64,000 nt of DNA from the NCBI GenBank assembly GCA_001687465.1, contig LVLI01000118.1, positions 62,001-126,000 on the forward strand, in the 5' to 3' direction. This document shows positions 10,698-21,100 of the stretch, in pieces; within the stretch, counting starts at the first letter, position 1, and each line of letters starts with the position of its first letter. The position numbers and the translations under genes are program-made. The notes under the pieces are model-generated. The model was not told where the DNA came from and did no database searches. It saw only the letters and a list, made by a program, of their open reading frames with translations. This DNA is from Halocafeteria seosinensis. Its lineage: Eukaryota; Sar; Bigyra; Bicosoecida.

Positions 10698-11302
10698 AAG
10701 TGTTTTCAAATCTGTATTTCCAGCGCTCCAGTGCTCCTCTGCAGTGTAACCCGTTGCTTTCTACCAACAGCGGTAGTAGTGCCAACCAAGCACCGTGGAT
10801 TAAGAGGCCTTTTCCAATAAATTAACTACAATATACTTTGTTTCTATACACAGAAAGAGAATTTCATTACATGCGTCTAGCAGTGGAACGTAGCAATTAC
10901 TTCGTATTGCAGTACGGCAGATCAAGTAACCAACCAGTCCTACCACGCAGTTCCCATCCATACACAACTTAAAACTACCGAGCAAAGAAAAGCATGAAGA
11001 AAAAATCACTTCCATTCATTCATTCATATTCTGTCATAGCCTACTCATAGGGCTGATTTTGTTGAAGTTGGGCAATTTGGGGTTCATTGTCCGGCCCGGC
11101 CGGCACCGTCCGGGAGAAAGGCCCGGACCGGCCCTGAGACGTTCTTAAAGGTCCCTTATTGTGTAGGTATTGTTCTCTACACGTTTCTGGGTCATTTACG
11201 GTGCTCGTTCGTAGAAAGACACGTTCGGTCATCTGTACGTTACTGCGTAGAGGCTGTCCTATAGAGGAAACTCTGGTTCTGAAGAGTGGAAAACGCTAGA
11301 GA
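10698..11302. other. Intergenic spacer upstream of the ACBP-fusion gene
   Basis: This 605-bp spacer lies between two divergently transcribed genes. It contains one ATG-started minus-strand frame of 63 codons (annotated separately) and otherwise no exon I can support. The stretch 11089-11140 is unusually rich in G and C for the neighbourhood. Confidence 0.5.
11041..11232 (-). CDS. Small hypothetical ORF (63 aa)
   Basis: An ATG at 11232 opens a 63-codon frame with balanced, protein-like composition (MTERVFLRTSTVND at the start, a Gly/Pro/Arg-rich middle, QLQQNQPYE at the end). It lies head to head with the ACBP-fusion gene, 70 bp from its ATG. No family is recognised. It may equally be chance in a GC-rich promoter. 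Confidence 0.25.
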   Translation of the reverse strand: MTERVFLRTSTVNDPETCREQYLHNKGPLRTSQGRSGPFSRTVPAGPDNEPQIAQLQQNQPYE

Positions 11303-14300
11303 ATGGAGAAAGAGGGGGAATATAGCGCCCAAGATACTGAGTTTCTACGGGCTATATCAGCTCTTGCTGATATCCATTTGAGTATTCAACCTGCTCAAAA
11401 GAAAAAGCTTTTCGGTCTTTATAAGCAGGCCATGGAGGGGGATGTCGGAGAGTCTCCACCGGCTAATAATGTGATCGAAAGACGTGAATATGAGGCCCGC
11501 GTTGGCTTCCGCGGCATGAGAAAAGAAGAAGCGAAGCAGCAGTATATTGATACTGTCGACGGATTAGTGAAAGAGTTACACGGTGGAGACAGTCGTGGGA
11601 TCCAGGAGTATTCTACGACGATCGATGGGGAAGAGAAAGCAGGTGATGAAGCCGAGGAAGAAGGAGAAGATGCCTCCGACGGCAATGGTGCCAGCATACC
11701 ACCAGGGGAACATGTCATGCGGCGAATATCGGATGCGGTCTTTCACGAACGTCCAGAGGAGCATGAACGATCCGACAGGCCTCTCTCTAAGGAGGGTATT
11801 CTGTACAAACAGAGAGACGTCCGAAGTGTGTGGGCAGAAAGGCTTTTTGTACTGAAAGGGAAGAGCCTGTCCTACTATCGAAGCACCAAACAGAAAGAGC
11901 CAACGAAAAAATGGATTCTTGGCTCTACCTGCAAAGTGCAAGAGCTGCCACGAGAGTTCTCCAAGTCTATGATAAAAAAGAAGTACGGCAAGTTTTTCCC
12001 CTTTGCCGTCTCCCAGCACGACATGGTTCCTCCAATGCGATTAGCAGCAGCCTCCAAAGATGAACGGTATTCTTGGATGAAAGTTATCCGTCGCGCAGCG
12101 CAATCGACAGCGGATGGACCCGCCACTCCTACCAAAAGGAACGAAGGCACAAGCGTCCCATTTTCTGACCGTCCTAACGGTACTGCGAACAAGGATAACA
12201 AGTATGCATACACCCATGAAGAGACGAACGTTGTGTCAAACGCTGAGCAAACAAGTGCAGAAATCGTTGATTCACCAATGTCAGGTGGAAGCGAAGCGCA
12301 AAATGAGGTATATCATTGCACCCTGGAAGAAATTGCGGCCCCTTATCCTCCAGAACCGTACACTAAGGACGCACAAAAAATGATGAATGATTTACAGAAA
12401 CTTGAAAAATCAAAAACAGAATGGAAGTACAGCAAAGAAAGGAAAGGAGTATATTGTTACCATGGAACCGGAGATCTCGCCGGTGCGAAGGGGACTGGAT
12501 TCGTCAATTTTTCACGCCGTGCAATACGAGACATGCTTGTCGATCTTGAAAAAAAGCCTCTTACAGATAGTAAATTTGACGATGGTCGTGTGATTGAGCG
12601 TTTGGACTCCAGATCCACCGTCACATACATGCGATACAAGGCTGTGATGCCAACTTCGGCGCGGGACTTCTGTAACTTCACCCACTGGCGTGTTGCTACC
12701 CCTTCGGAGGAAGAAGGAGGTACCTTGTATATTGCTGCCAAGAGTGTCAAACACCCCGAATGCCCCGAGGATAAGGATTGTGTACGAGCAGACTTGAAGA
12801 TCGGTGGGTGGGTAATCCGCCCTATCAAGGGGAAGAAAATTGCAGAGGAACGAGCCGCCGCGAGATCCAGAGGAGAGGATCCCGGACCATGGCCAACCGA
12901 TGTGGATATTGATTCTGAGGGATGCGAATGTACTTACTTGGTTTTAATCGATCTCTGTGGCGACATACCGGGTTTCGTCGTTGGGATAGTTACTCAGCAA
13001 CAAGCGCTTCTCGTGGCTGCTTTGCGTGAAGCCTTAGAAAAAGAATGGAAAGGAAAAGACTCGGAAATGCGGCGAATTCCAACCATTCATAACTTTGACA
13101 AAGATGATAATCCTCCGGTTGTTGCCCCTGCAAAGTCGGGCACCAAGAACCCAGGTCCCAAGAAGTCGGAAACGGAACCGGCGGGAACACTCAAGGATGG
13201 AGGAGGAGTGCATTCACAACAAAGTAGCAATGCTCCGGAAGCTGTAGGAACCGAAACCTCAGACTTAAACATACCCGGTTTGACTCAACCTCTTCCGATC
13301 GAACGGCCGCCTCATCAAGTCTCTGTATTTAGTGCCTTGGTTCTCTTGGTTCCGGCAGTGCTGGTCTACGCCTACGGTGAAATGCCATATCACTACCGTG
13401 AACAGTACCTCACTCCATTGAATTTCTTAATTTTCTTAGGCGTGATCTCGATATTCTGCTTGTTATTGTTTCGACGTCTCTGGGTCGGACCCTCCAATAT
13501 GTCTATTCGGAGAAAATTGACCATCGCCACATGGACCGCCCCGCAAGAAGGTAGGCTCACCCGTTCGTGACTAGTTCCTCTCACGATGGTGGTGACGCTT
13601 TGATTCTTTACTGGTTTGCAGGGAACATCTATGGCGCATTATCAGTGGATGTAGGGAAGGCGCGGCAGTACATCGAGGACGTTCGCACAAGGACAGGAAC
13701 GAAAGTAACAATGACCCATTTAGTGGTCAAGGCACTGGGTACAGCGCTCAGAGCATGTCCAGCGATAAACGGGTACGATACTGTCTTGCGAAAGGATGCC
13801 ATTGGCAATGTTTCATTACCTTGCTTTTCTCTTACTGCGATTACAGAAGAATTGTTGATAACGAGTACATTGAAGCTGGGCGAGTTGATGTGTCATGCCT
13901 GATCAATATCCAAGCTGAGGGAGATTCGTCGCAGCAGTTTCAAAGCCAACGCAAAGCAGACTTGGGCAATGTAAAAGTAACTGATGTGGATCAGAAGACA
14001 GTCGTAGATATTGCTCAGGAGCTTTCAGAAAAGGCTAAGAAACTACGAGCGGGCAAGGACAGCGATTTCGAGAAGACGAAGACTGCGTTGAAGGTGCGTC
14101 GGTACTACTTTTATTTCAATTCGGCGGGACTAGATTGATAGGTCCTGTAATCCTCTTGTGAACAGATGCTTCCGGTTGGTGTACTGAGATACGTAGTATC
14201 TACTGCCGGCTACCTCGGGTCTCAGCTAGGGTGCACAATACCGTTCCTAGGCGTTCGACCGTATCCTTTTGGAACTGCATGCGTCAGCTCGATTGGATCC

Positions 14301-14570
14301 CTAGGCCTGGATTTCGGCTGGGCACCGTTTACTCCCTTCGCTAACGTCCCCGTGTTAATCACTGTTGGTGCCATAAAAGATTCGGTGGTCGCTGAAAAAG
14401 GCTCGCCTGTTGTACGGCCCATTATGATGATAAGCGCTACACTAGATCACAGATATATGGACGGTTCCCAAGCGGCACTCCTCGGAGATGTTTTCAAGCG
14501 TTCTTTGGAGAATCCTTCTGAGGTAATGGAAAAATCCTCACCACCAATAGGCTCCAGCATTGGTACGTAG
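11303..14570 (+). CDS. ACBP-PH-START membrane protein fused to a 2-oxoacid dehydrogenase (E2)-type acyltransferase domain
   Basis: Four exons, 11303-13550, 13622-13772, 13847-14093 and 14166-14570, give 1016 aa. Introns are 71, 74 and 72 bp, all GT-AG and phase-consistent. Domain order: acyl-CoA-binding domain (~residues 10-90, with KKKLFGLYKQAMEGDV and KEEAKQQYID); PH domain (~155-270, from SKEGILYKQ to WMKVIRRA); START domain (~345-575, including FCNFTHWR and GWVIRPI); two hydrophobic segments (~670-690 and ~705-725); then a catalytic domain of dihydrolipoamide acyltransferase type (~737-1016). The last begins RRKLTIATW, contains VDVSCLI and keeps the catalytic HRYMDG (HxxxDG; His ~977, Asp ~981). 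There is no lipoyl or E1/E3-binding domain. Each part has a lipid or acyl-CoA theme, so a membrane-bound acyl transfer or acyl-lipid exchange role is a reasonable inference. The splice joining exon 1 to exon 2 falls inside the E2-like domain, which argues that the fusion is real. Confidence 0.88.
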
Positions 14571-14587
14571 AAACTTATATCATATAA

Positions 14588-15757
14588 TCAAACGCCATCA
14601 TACTGGTCTGAAAGTCTATCCCTGGCACGCTTCTTCTCTCGTAGTTCTTTTTGTATTTGAGAGACACTCCGCTTGTCTCTCCGAGGGAACATCGGCTGTA
14701 GTGTTTCTGCTTCTCGTGCATGTTCGTTCATGGCTTCTTTGGCTTTTAAAGCATCTTGCTTCTGATACTTCCTCCTTTCTTTTGCCTTTTGCGCAAGCTC
14801 TTCTTGCTGTTTCCGTATCTTTTCTGCTTCGGCTTCCCTCAGCTTTTCCTCTTCGTCTTCCTCTTGTTGCTCTGGTGGTGGATGATCCGGATGGAAAATG
14901 ATTACATGGCGTTGATCTCCCGCACCTTCAGACCTCGTGAGTAAACCGAGAGCTTCAGCCTCATCATGAATATAGTATCTCCAAAATTTATCTGTCGGGG
15001 GCATGCGGAGGATGTATCCATCACGGGGAAAGCTAGCCTGCCCTGTCCACCTTCCACACCACATGGTGGCCACAGAGGTATTTAAACCCATGCATACTAT
15101 TATATCGGAACCGATTCCACACAGAACCAGGGGATCCTTCAACTTTTCCGTGTCAATTACTTCGCAGTCTGCTGTTTCTTTTGTCCTCCTATAAGCTGAA
15201 TCAACCAAAAAATTGTTCAGTACGTATTGTAGCTTCTCATCGCTACGAGCTGAATAGCGCGACCCATGTCCCGCTTTTCCCTCTAACACCTCCTGGCACC
15301 TGTCTTTAACCACTCGCTTGAATAATTTGATCGCCTGCTGTTGTCTTGCCTCTGGTGTCTGCGGAGGCAGAGCCCTGAGCTTCGGAAGTTCTTTCGTGGC
15401 GGTGCTCGNACTGCCACCACCNCTACCCCTGGCTGATTGTACGTCGGACTGAGGAGCAGTAGCAGCACGTTTCAAGTGCTCAATCTCATTACTCGAGAGC
15501 TCCGAAGGTGGTTCATAACTCGAAACCCCTCTGGAAATATCAAAGAAGTATATTTTCCCGGTGGAACGCGATACTGCTGCTTTCCAATTCCCGATGACTA
15601 AGCCCTCTCCTGTTCGATTTCCGCTTCCACTGTTAGGAACGGTGCTTGATGAACCTTCTTGGGTGTTCTGCTGGTTACCAAGTGCTTCTGTGTCATCGTG
15701 ACGAGTCCTTTGAGCATCATAATGACAACTATTCTCAGCCTTGGTCGCCGACGGCAT
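14588..15757 (-). CDS. WW-domain protein with C-terminal charged coiled coil
   Basis: Single exon, ATG at 15757, 389 aa. A WW domain lies at about residues 55-90: NWKAAVSRSTGKIYFFD followed by SYEPP, with the two tryptophan positions represented by W and Y. WW domains bind proline-rich peptides. A conserved-looking block follows (RALPPQTPEARQQQAIKLFK, then CGIGSDIIVCMGLN) that I cannot place. The C-terminal ~110 residues are an E/K/R-rich helix with runs such as EEDEEEKLREAEAEKIRK. Two undetermined bases (15409 and 15422) fall in codons of a Gly/Ser-rich linker, so two residues are unknown. The gene converges on the ACBP fusion, with 17 bp between the stop codons. Confidence 0.75.
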   Translation of the reverse strand: MPSATKAENSCHYDAQRTRHDDTEALGNQQNTQEGSSSTVPNSGSGNRTGEGLVIGNWKAAVSRSTGKIYFFDISRGVSSYEPPSELSSNEIEHLKRAATAPQSDVQSARGXGGGSXSTATKELPKLRALPPQTPEARQQQAIKLFKRVVKDRCQEVLEGKAGHGSRYSARSDEKLQYVLNNFLVDSAYRRTKETADCEVIDTEKLKDPLVLCGIGSDIIVCMGLNTSVATMWCGRWTGQASFPRDGYILRMPPTDKFWRYYIHDEAEALGLLTRSEGAGDQRHVIIFHPDHPPPEQQEEDEEEKLREAEAEKIRKQQEELAQKAKERRKYQKQDALKAKEAMNEHAREAETLQPMFPRRDKRSVSQIQKELREKKRARDRLSDQYDGV

Positions 15758-15943
15758 GTTCTTCAACCTCTTGTTCTAGCCACCTCACGCATTAAATATC
15801 AGCTAACCTATCTAGATTCTAGCCATATATTGTCCCATACCAACATATCTAACTATTCCTATTGCTTTTAATCGATTTGCAGGCTCGAAAACACGCCGTA
15901 TGAGAAGTGAACGAATTGTTTGCTGTCTTCGCATGAAGGCATA

Positions 15944-17217
15944 ATGAAGTACTCACGATGGTTCAATGGTGTACTTTTCGTATGTTACTCAAGCTCTTCT
16001 ATTGTTGTTGTTATAACTCTGAGTAGCATCATCAGCTTGATGGGAATTACAGGTTTGTTAGGAGGAGCATCGAAATTGTCATTGGCGCTACTGACGTGGT
16101 TCACGCTCAGTGTTATAATGGCTATAGTAAGGCATCTACAGCGATTACCACATTATGGGAAAAAGATAGTCTCCTATACTCGGCCCTGGATCTCCAGTGC
16201 TTGGAATGGCACACCTGCACTCGTGGATATTTCGTCAATCGGGTCGACAAGGGACTGGAAATCTGCGGCAGATGCAAGTGTGAACCTCTTCCTAGGTAGT
16301 TTTATTGCGTTGACTGGGGCTACCTCAGCTCTGGCTTTTGCAGAGGGCGACGACAAGTCAAATGACAAGGATTCTACAGCCGATGAGCCCCCAACCTCCA
16401 GAGAAAATGGCAAAGAGGAGGAGGACCCATTGTACGTCGAAAGCGCCCATAAAGGAAAGGCCAGGGCGAAGTACTTACGTACACTTCCACCGCGAGTCTC
16501 TGGGTCTTCGCTTGAAACTCTTCCCAAAACCTACCAGAATGGTGATCAGCTGGACTTTGATTTAAAGAGCCTAGTCTCGAGTATGCTTGACATATATGCC
16601 ATGAACCCGAAGGAGCAATACTTCAAGGATATGTACACTCATGATGCTGTTTTCGAGGACCCATTGATGAGGTTATTAGGAAGGAAGATGATTAAATTTG
16701 GATTTAAAGGTGGGTGATTGTTAGGTGTACACAGTGCCGAGCGATTGACTGTTTGCTTTGGTGCGACCGTGACCGTCCATACTTCTTGAAAGACTTATGC
16801 TAAGCAATTGTTGTTGCAGGTATCGAAAAAGGGTTTAAACAAAGCAGGACACTGCAATGGCATGTCCAGTTGATAAAATACAATCAAGATGGAGCTGTAT
16901 ATAAAGAGCAACGCAATCAGGAACCGTCTCCTTCGTGGTATAAGCCTAGTCATCCGACAAACCGCGCTGTGATACTATGGCTGCATCATTTGTATGAGCC
17001 AAAAGTTCTACGAACCCCTTTTGAAATGGTTACTGCCGTCAGGTTATATATCGACAAAGATGGGAAAATTGTCAGGCATGAGGATCTTTTCTACGGAGTA
17101 GAACTACCGAATTTCTCGAACAGTGGTATCCTTGGTGGTCTATCTCAGCTAATGCGGTTCGTCAATGGATACCTATACTCCTTGTTTTACATAATCTTTT
17201 GTGATCTATGGGAGTAG
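15944..17217 (+). CDS. Membrane-anchored NTF2/SnoaL-like protein
   Basis: Two exons, 15944-16709 and 16820-17217, give 387 aa. The 110-bp intron is GT-AG with TTGTTGCAG at its end, in phase. Residues ~5-65 contain two hydrophobic stretches (NGVLFVCYSSSSIVVVITL and LSLALLTWFTLSVIMAIV), followed by a polar linker with a further short hydrophobic patch. The C-terminal ~170 residues have the shape of an NTF2-like (SnoaL/DUF2358-type) cone: a helix, YFKDMYTHDAVFEDPL, the strand LQWHVQLIKYNQDG, and EMVTAVRLYIDKDGKI. Such domains either bind small hydrophobic ligands or serve as scaffolds. The assignment is from fold pattern, and no catalytic residues can be named. Confidence 0.72.
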
Positions 17218-18138
17218 AGCCGTAATACATGACTGATTCGAAATCTCAAAACCCCAAAACCTGGCACCCCGAAAAGAAGCTAGCTACGGCGAAATGCCGT
17301 GCCATTTGACAAGCGCCACGTCGCGACTGGAATGTACAGGTATACGGTTACCTGGCCTATTGAGTAATAGGTGCTTCTGCGCCTTAGCCATGTATACAAT
17401 GATATGGCTGTGGCAGTGCTCCATGACCTGCTTCCAGCGTGGCACTGACTCAAGACACAAATTGAGCGCTGGCTCTTTTTCCAGCATATATTTCACGTTT
17501 ATTGTTGACAACTGTTGCGATTCCGCGGGAATATCTTCCACCAGCGCATACTAGGTACCGCTACAAAGAATGCACAAGAACATCAGATGCGCAGTAATAT
17601 AGCGCGTGTACGCTGTCGAAGCGGTCCCTGCCGGTCATATACCCGGAGACATACGTCAGCCGCTTCCACCTATCCCCGTCAAGGGCGCCCCTCACGTACG
17701 ACTCTCACAGGCCCCAAGAGCAGCCAAGCAAGAAAACCTTGTCGCCAGGGGTCCGATTCCAATTGCAGTTTGCAGATCGACTGAATTGATGTTTGCTGCT
17801 ATTTTCTTTCATCTAGAACAGTGCTAGTAATATTCTATTCACCTGGTTGAAACAGGAATGGAAGAGGAGACATCGGGCTAGCGCATCTAGATTGTGTAAG
17901 ACACCTTTTTTCTCCCCTAACTGTATGTATCATGTTCTGTGTGCTGTCTGTGTGTGTATATACCATATTAGACTGTTGTATAGGCCTTGTGAAGGGGTGT
18001 ATTGAGCGTGGTTTTCGTTGCGTTTCCTCTTGAGGGGAATGGGGGAAAGGAACTCAACGCTTTGGGTCGAAGTTGAACCCTTTTGAACCCTGTTTTTTTA
18101 TCCTTTTCCCCCCCGTCTGATTCTCACCCTATGGGATC
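17218..18138. other. Long intergenic/5' leader region before the phosphodiesterase gene
   Basis: No confident gene. A minus-strand frame (17541-17284) is open for 85 codons with protein-like composition but begins at GTG, with a stop five codons upstream and no convincing donor partner. If real, it would be a 3' exon. The last ~70 bp before the phosphodiesterase ATG are pyrimidine-rich (TTTTTTTATCC, CCCCCCCG) and contain an out-of-frame ATG at 18131 that opens a seven-codon upstream ORF. Confidence 0.45.
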
Positions 18139-21100
18139 ATGTATGTTATATTGAACTGTCATCATGCAGAAGGAGATAATCACTGGATAAGCCTTGGTGA
18201 CAGAAAAGCAGCTTGTTTGGCGAACACCTGGAAGTTCAACAGAATGAATGAAGAAAATGCAACTTCTCCCTTGAAAATACGCGCCCAGCACCATACAAAT
18301 GATGACAATGAGAGCCATTCGCACTCGCGCCATTCTTTGAGAGCGGTCCATTCAGCGGGATGTATGGAATGGGGAAGATCACCTGAGAGTCGGAACCTGC
18401 GTGTGCAGGGGCGGAGTGCCTCGACGCCTGCCTCAACTCATGAGACGTACTCGCGTCCTTTGCATGTTACGCGGATCGATGGGGAGAAGGAGGAATCGTA
18501 TACCATACTGGAGTCTGAGAGTGACGTGTCATGCAACCTGGAGGAGATAGACCCGGTAACATTACGAGGCAAACTACTGGAGGTACTGCGGAAGTACCGG
18601 TCTATGAGGCATTTACAGCAAGCAACTCGTAGTATTACAGGAGCCGGTGTGGTTGGGGGCGTGAGCAGTCAAGATTTGGCCTTGGAACGAGTAATCGACG
18701 CAGCTTCAGAGATCATGAAGGCAGAGCGCATCGTACTGTTTCTGCTGGATCAACACTCCCACGAGCTTCATTCGGCGCTTTCCAACTGCCCGGACCATGA
18801 AGTATGTTAATCAAGCAATGGAAGTTTCGCCTTTACTTATTGAAACTCCTAGTGGTTGCTCTATTTTACAGGGAATACGCATATCGATGTCAGAAGGACT
18901 TGCTGGCTATGCTGCGCGCACGGGGAAAATAGTGTGCTCCGAAAGTAGGCAACTGTCGCTGTATGTTACGTTTTGCGACATCGACCAGATTTTTGCCCGC
19001 CGCAGACGCACAAAAGAACCGAGAATATAATGAAAAGCTCGACAGACTGTGTGGCTACCATACTCAATCGGTTTTAGCTATGCCTGTCACCGATGAACAT
19101 GGCCATACGCTGGGAGTTATTCAGGCGGCGAATCGGATTAACGACGTCGGTGAAAGAAGTGGATTCAACGAGCACGATATTTACCTACTAGATGGGGTCG
19201 CTTCAGTAGCTGGCAATGTATGTCTAAACTATTCGCGGCTCAACGTGCTCGTTGGGTTATACGAGTATGACGTTCTCTCTGCAGGCTCTTTCCAAGTTAA
19301 AACTATACCTCGATGCGAAAAGGGCAGCTAAGGTTCAATCAAAAATGCTTCAACTAACTAAGGACCTCGCTGCGGAAGTTGATCTATCTCGGATAATCAA
19401 GACTGCCAAGAAGGGGATATTCTCTCTTTTAAGCGTCGAGTTCGTTAAGGTGTTTTTGGTGGACTCACACGCTTCTCGTGTCTTCCTCCTAGATGTCGAT
19501 GAAAAACGACAAGACGAACGTGTTATGATAAGACGATCGTTCGAGGTGCCCAGAGGACTCGTTGGGACTGCTGTGGACTATCGACAGACTGTGTGCGTTG
19601 ATTCTGCCCCCACGAGGCCTGATTTTGATGAAGAAATTGATGGAGTTTTGCCGGAACCCGAGAGTGTTGACGGTACCACTCCTGAAGGGTCTCCAGGATC
19701 AGGTCTTAATGTCTCTTCATGCGTATGTGTACCCGTAAAGGACCCGAATGGAAAAGTGGTCGCCGTGATTGAGGTCATAAACAAAAAACAAGAGAAGGTG
19801 TTGCCCCGAAGGGCATCTCACGCCACTAACAAAGATAGTCCAATGCATATGGACGAAGGTAGCAAGGGTCTCCCGGTGGTAGCCTTTAATAGGAATGATA
19901 TTGAGCTTCTAGAAAGCATCGCTGCGTCTTCAGGTGTTTGTTTGGACAAGGCCATGATGTTTGCCGAAATCAGTAAGGCTCATAGGAGAACAGCTACTCT
20001 TCTCGAAATCATTAAGACCACCTCTATGCAAGCTGATCTATCTCGCTTTGTGCGAAGGATGATACAGTCGCTGTACAAGGCCATCCATGCTGATAGAGTT
20101 ACTTTGTTTCTAGTGGATAAGCCAAGAAACGCATTACAGGCCGTGGAAAGCCGAGATATTAGAGGGCAAAGACTATCATTGAAGCATGGAATCTGTGGAT
20201 ACGTCGCGCGCACTGGACATGAAGTAGTAGTCCGTGATGCTTACCAGTCCCAGTATTTCAACGCTCGGGTAGACAAAGCCACGAATTATATTACAAGGAG
20301 TGTTCTTTGTCTACCGATACTTGATAGGTCTGGAAGAGTAATGGCCGTACTGCAAGCGCTGAACAAGATCCCTCCTGGCAGGACCAACCAGACCGATTCC
20401 TCTGTGAAACGAAGCACTTCCATGAAAAATGCGCGGTTTTCTACAGGGACTCCAACCGCCCATTATTTCAGAGATGATAGGTCTCCGCGAGTACAGCGGT
20501 TTTCGGATACTCTCCCTAAACCAAGGGGTCGGTCCGGAAGTACTATTGGGCCGTTAGAGAACGCTCGTGATTCTTTTAATGGATTGCTAAGGTCGTGTTC
20601 TATGCATTCTGATGGTAGTTATCCCGGTTCTTCGGGGCGCGCCGCCGAGCCATCTAGCAATCACCAAGTTTATTCAAGCCCGGGAGAAGGGTCCAGTGGA
20701 TTCAGTCCAGCATCCGGACCAAAGACAACAAGAATCCGCGCGGAAGACAAGGCGGCTTCATTCAATGATGTCCAGTTTTCTACAAGTTGTTCAGCACGCG
20801 ACGAGACCCTGCGGACTGTAAACTCAGTTGCTTCGATGTCACCAGAGATATCACCAGCCACGCGACCTAATGTTGGCTTCAATGACCCACCGGTCTTCTC
20901 TCTTCGCGAGGATCAGGGACGAACGCGCCAACGATCAGGTTCAATGCTGGAAAACCCCGCTACCCGTGCCAAGATTCAAGGGTACAGTTCAGGCAGGAGA
21001 CGTACCAGCTCGGAAAGCGATGAATACCTAAGTGCTCCTTATGATACGGCCTCTCGTAGTGATGTAGGTGAGTCAGACCTTGGCACCGGTAGAGACTTCG

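Noticed and set aside
13567-14570. The E2-like acyltransferase as a separate downstream gene
   Set aside because: There is no ATG with a proper domain start. The domain's first residues (RRKLTIATW) are encoded before the intron at 13551, so it is the 3' part of the ACBP fusion.
17284-17541. Minus-strand 85-codon frame with protein-like composition
   Set aside because: It begins at GTG five codons after a stop, and I could not find a phase-correct upstream exon. Kept only as a remark in the intergenic entry.
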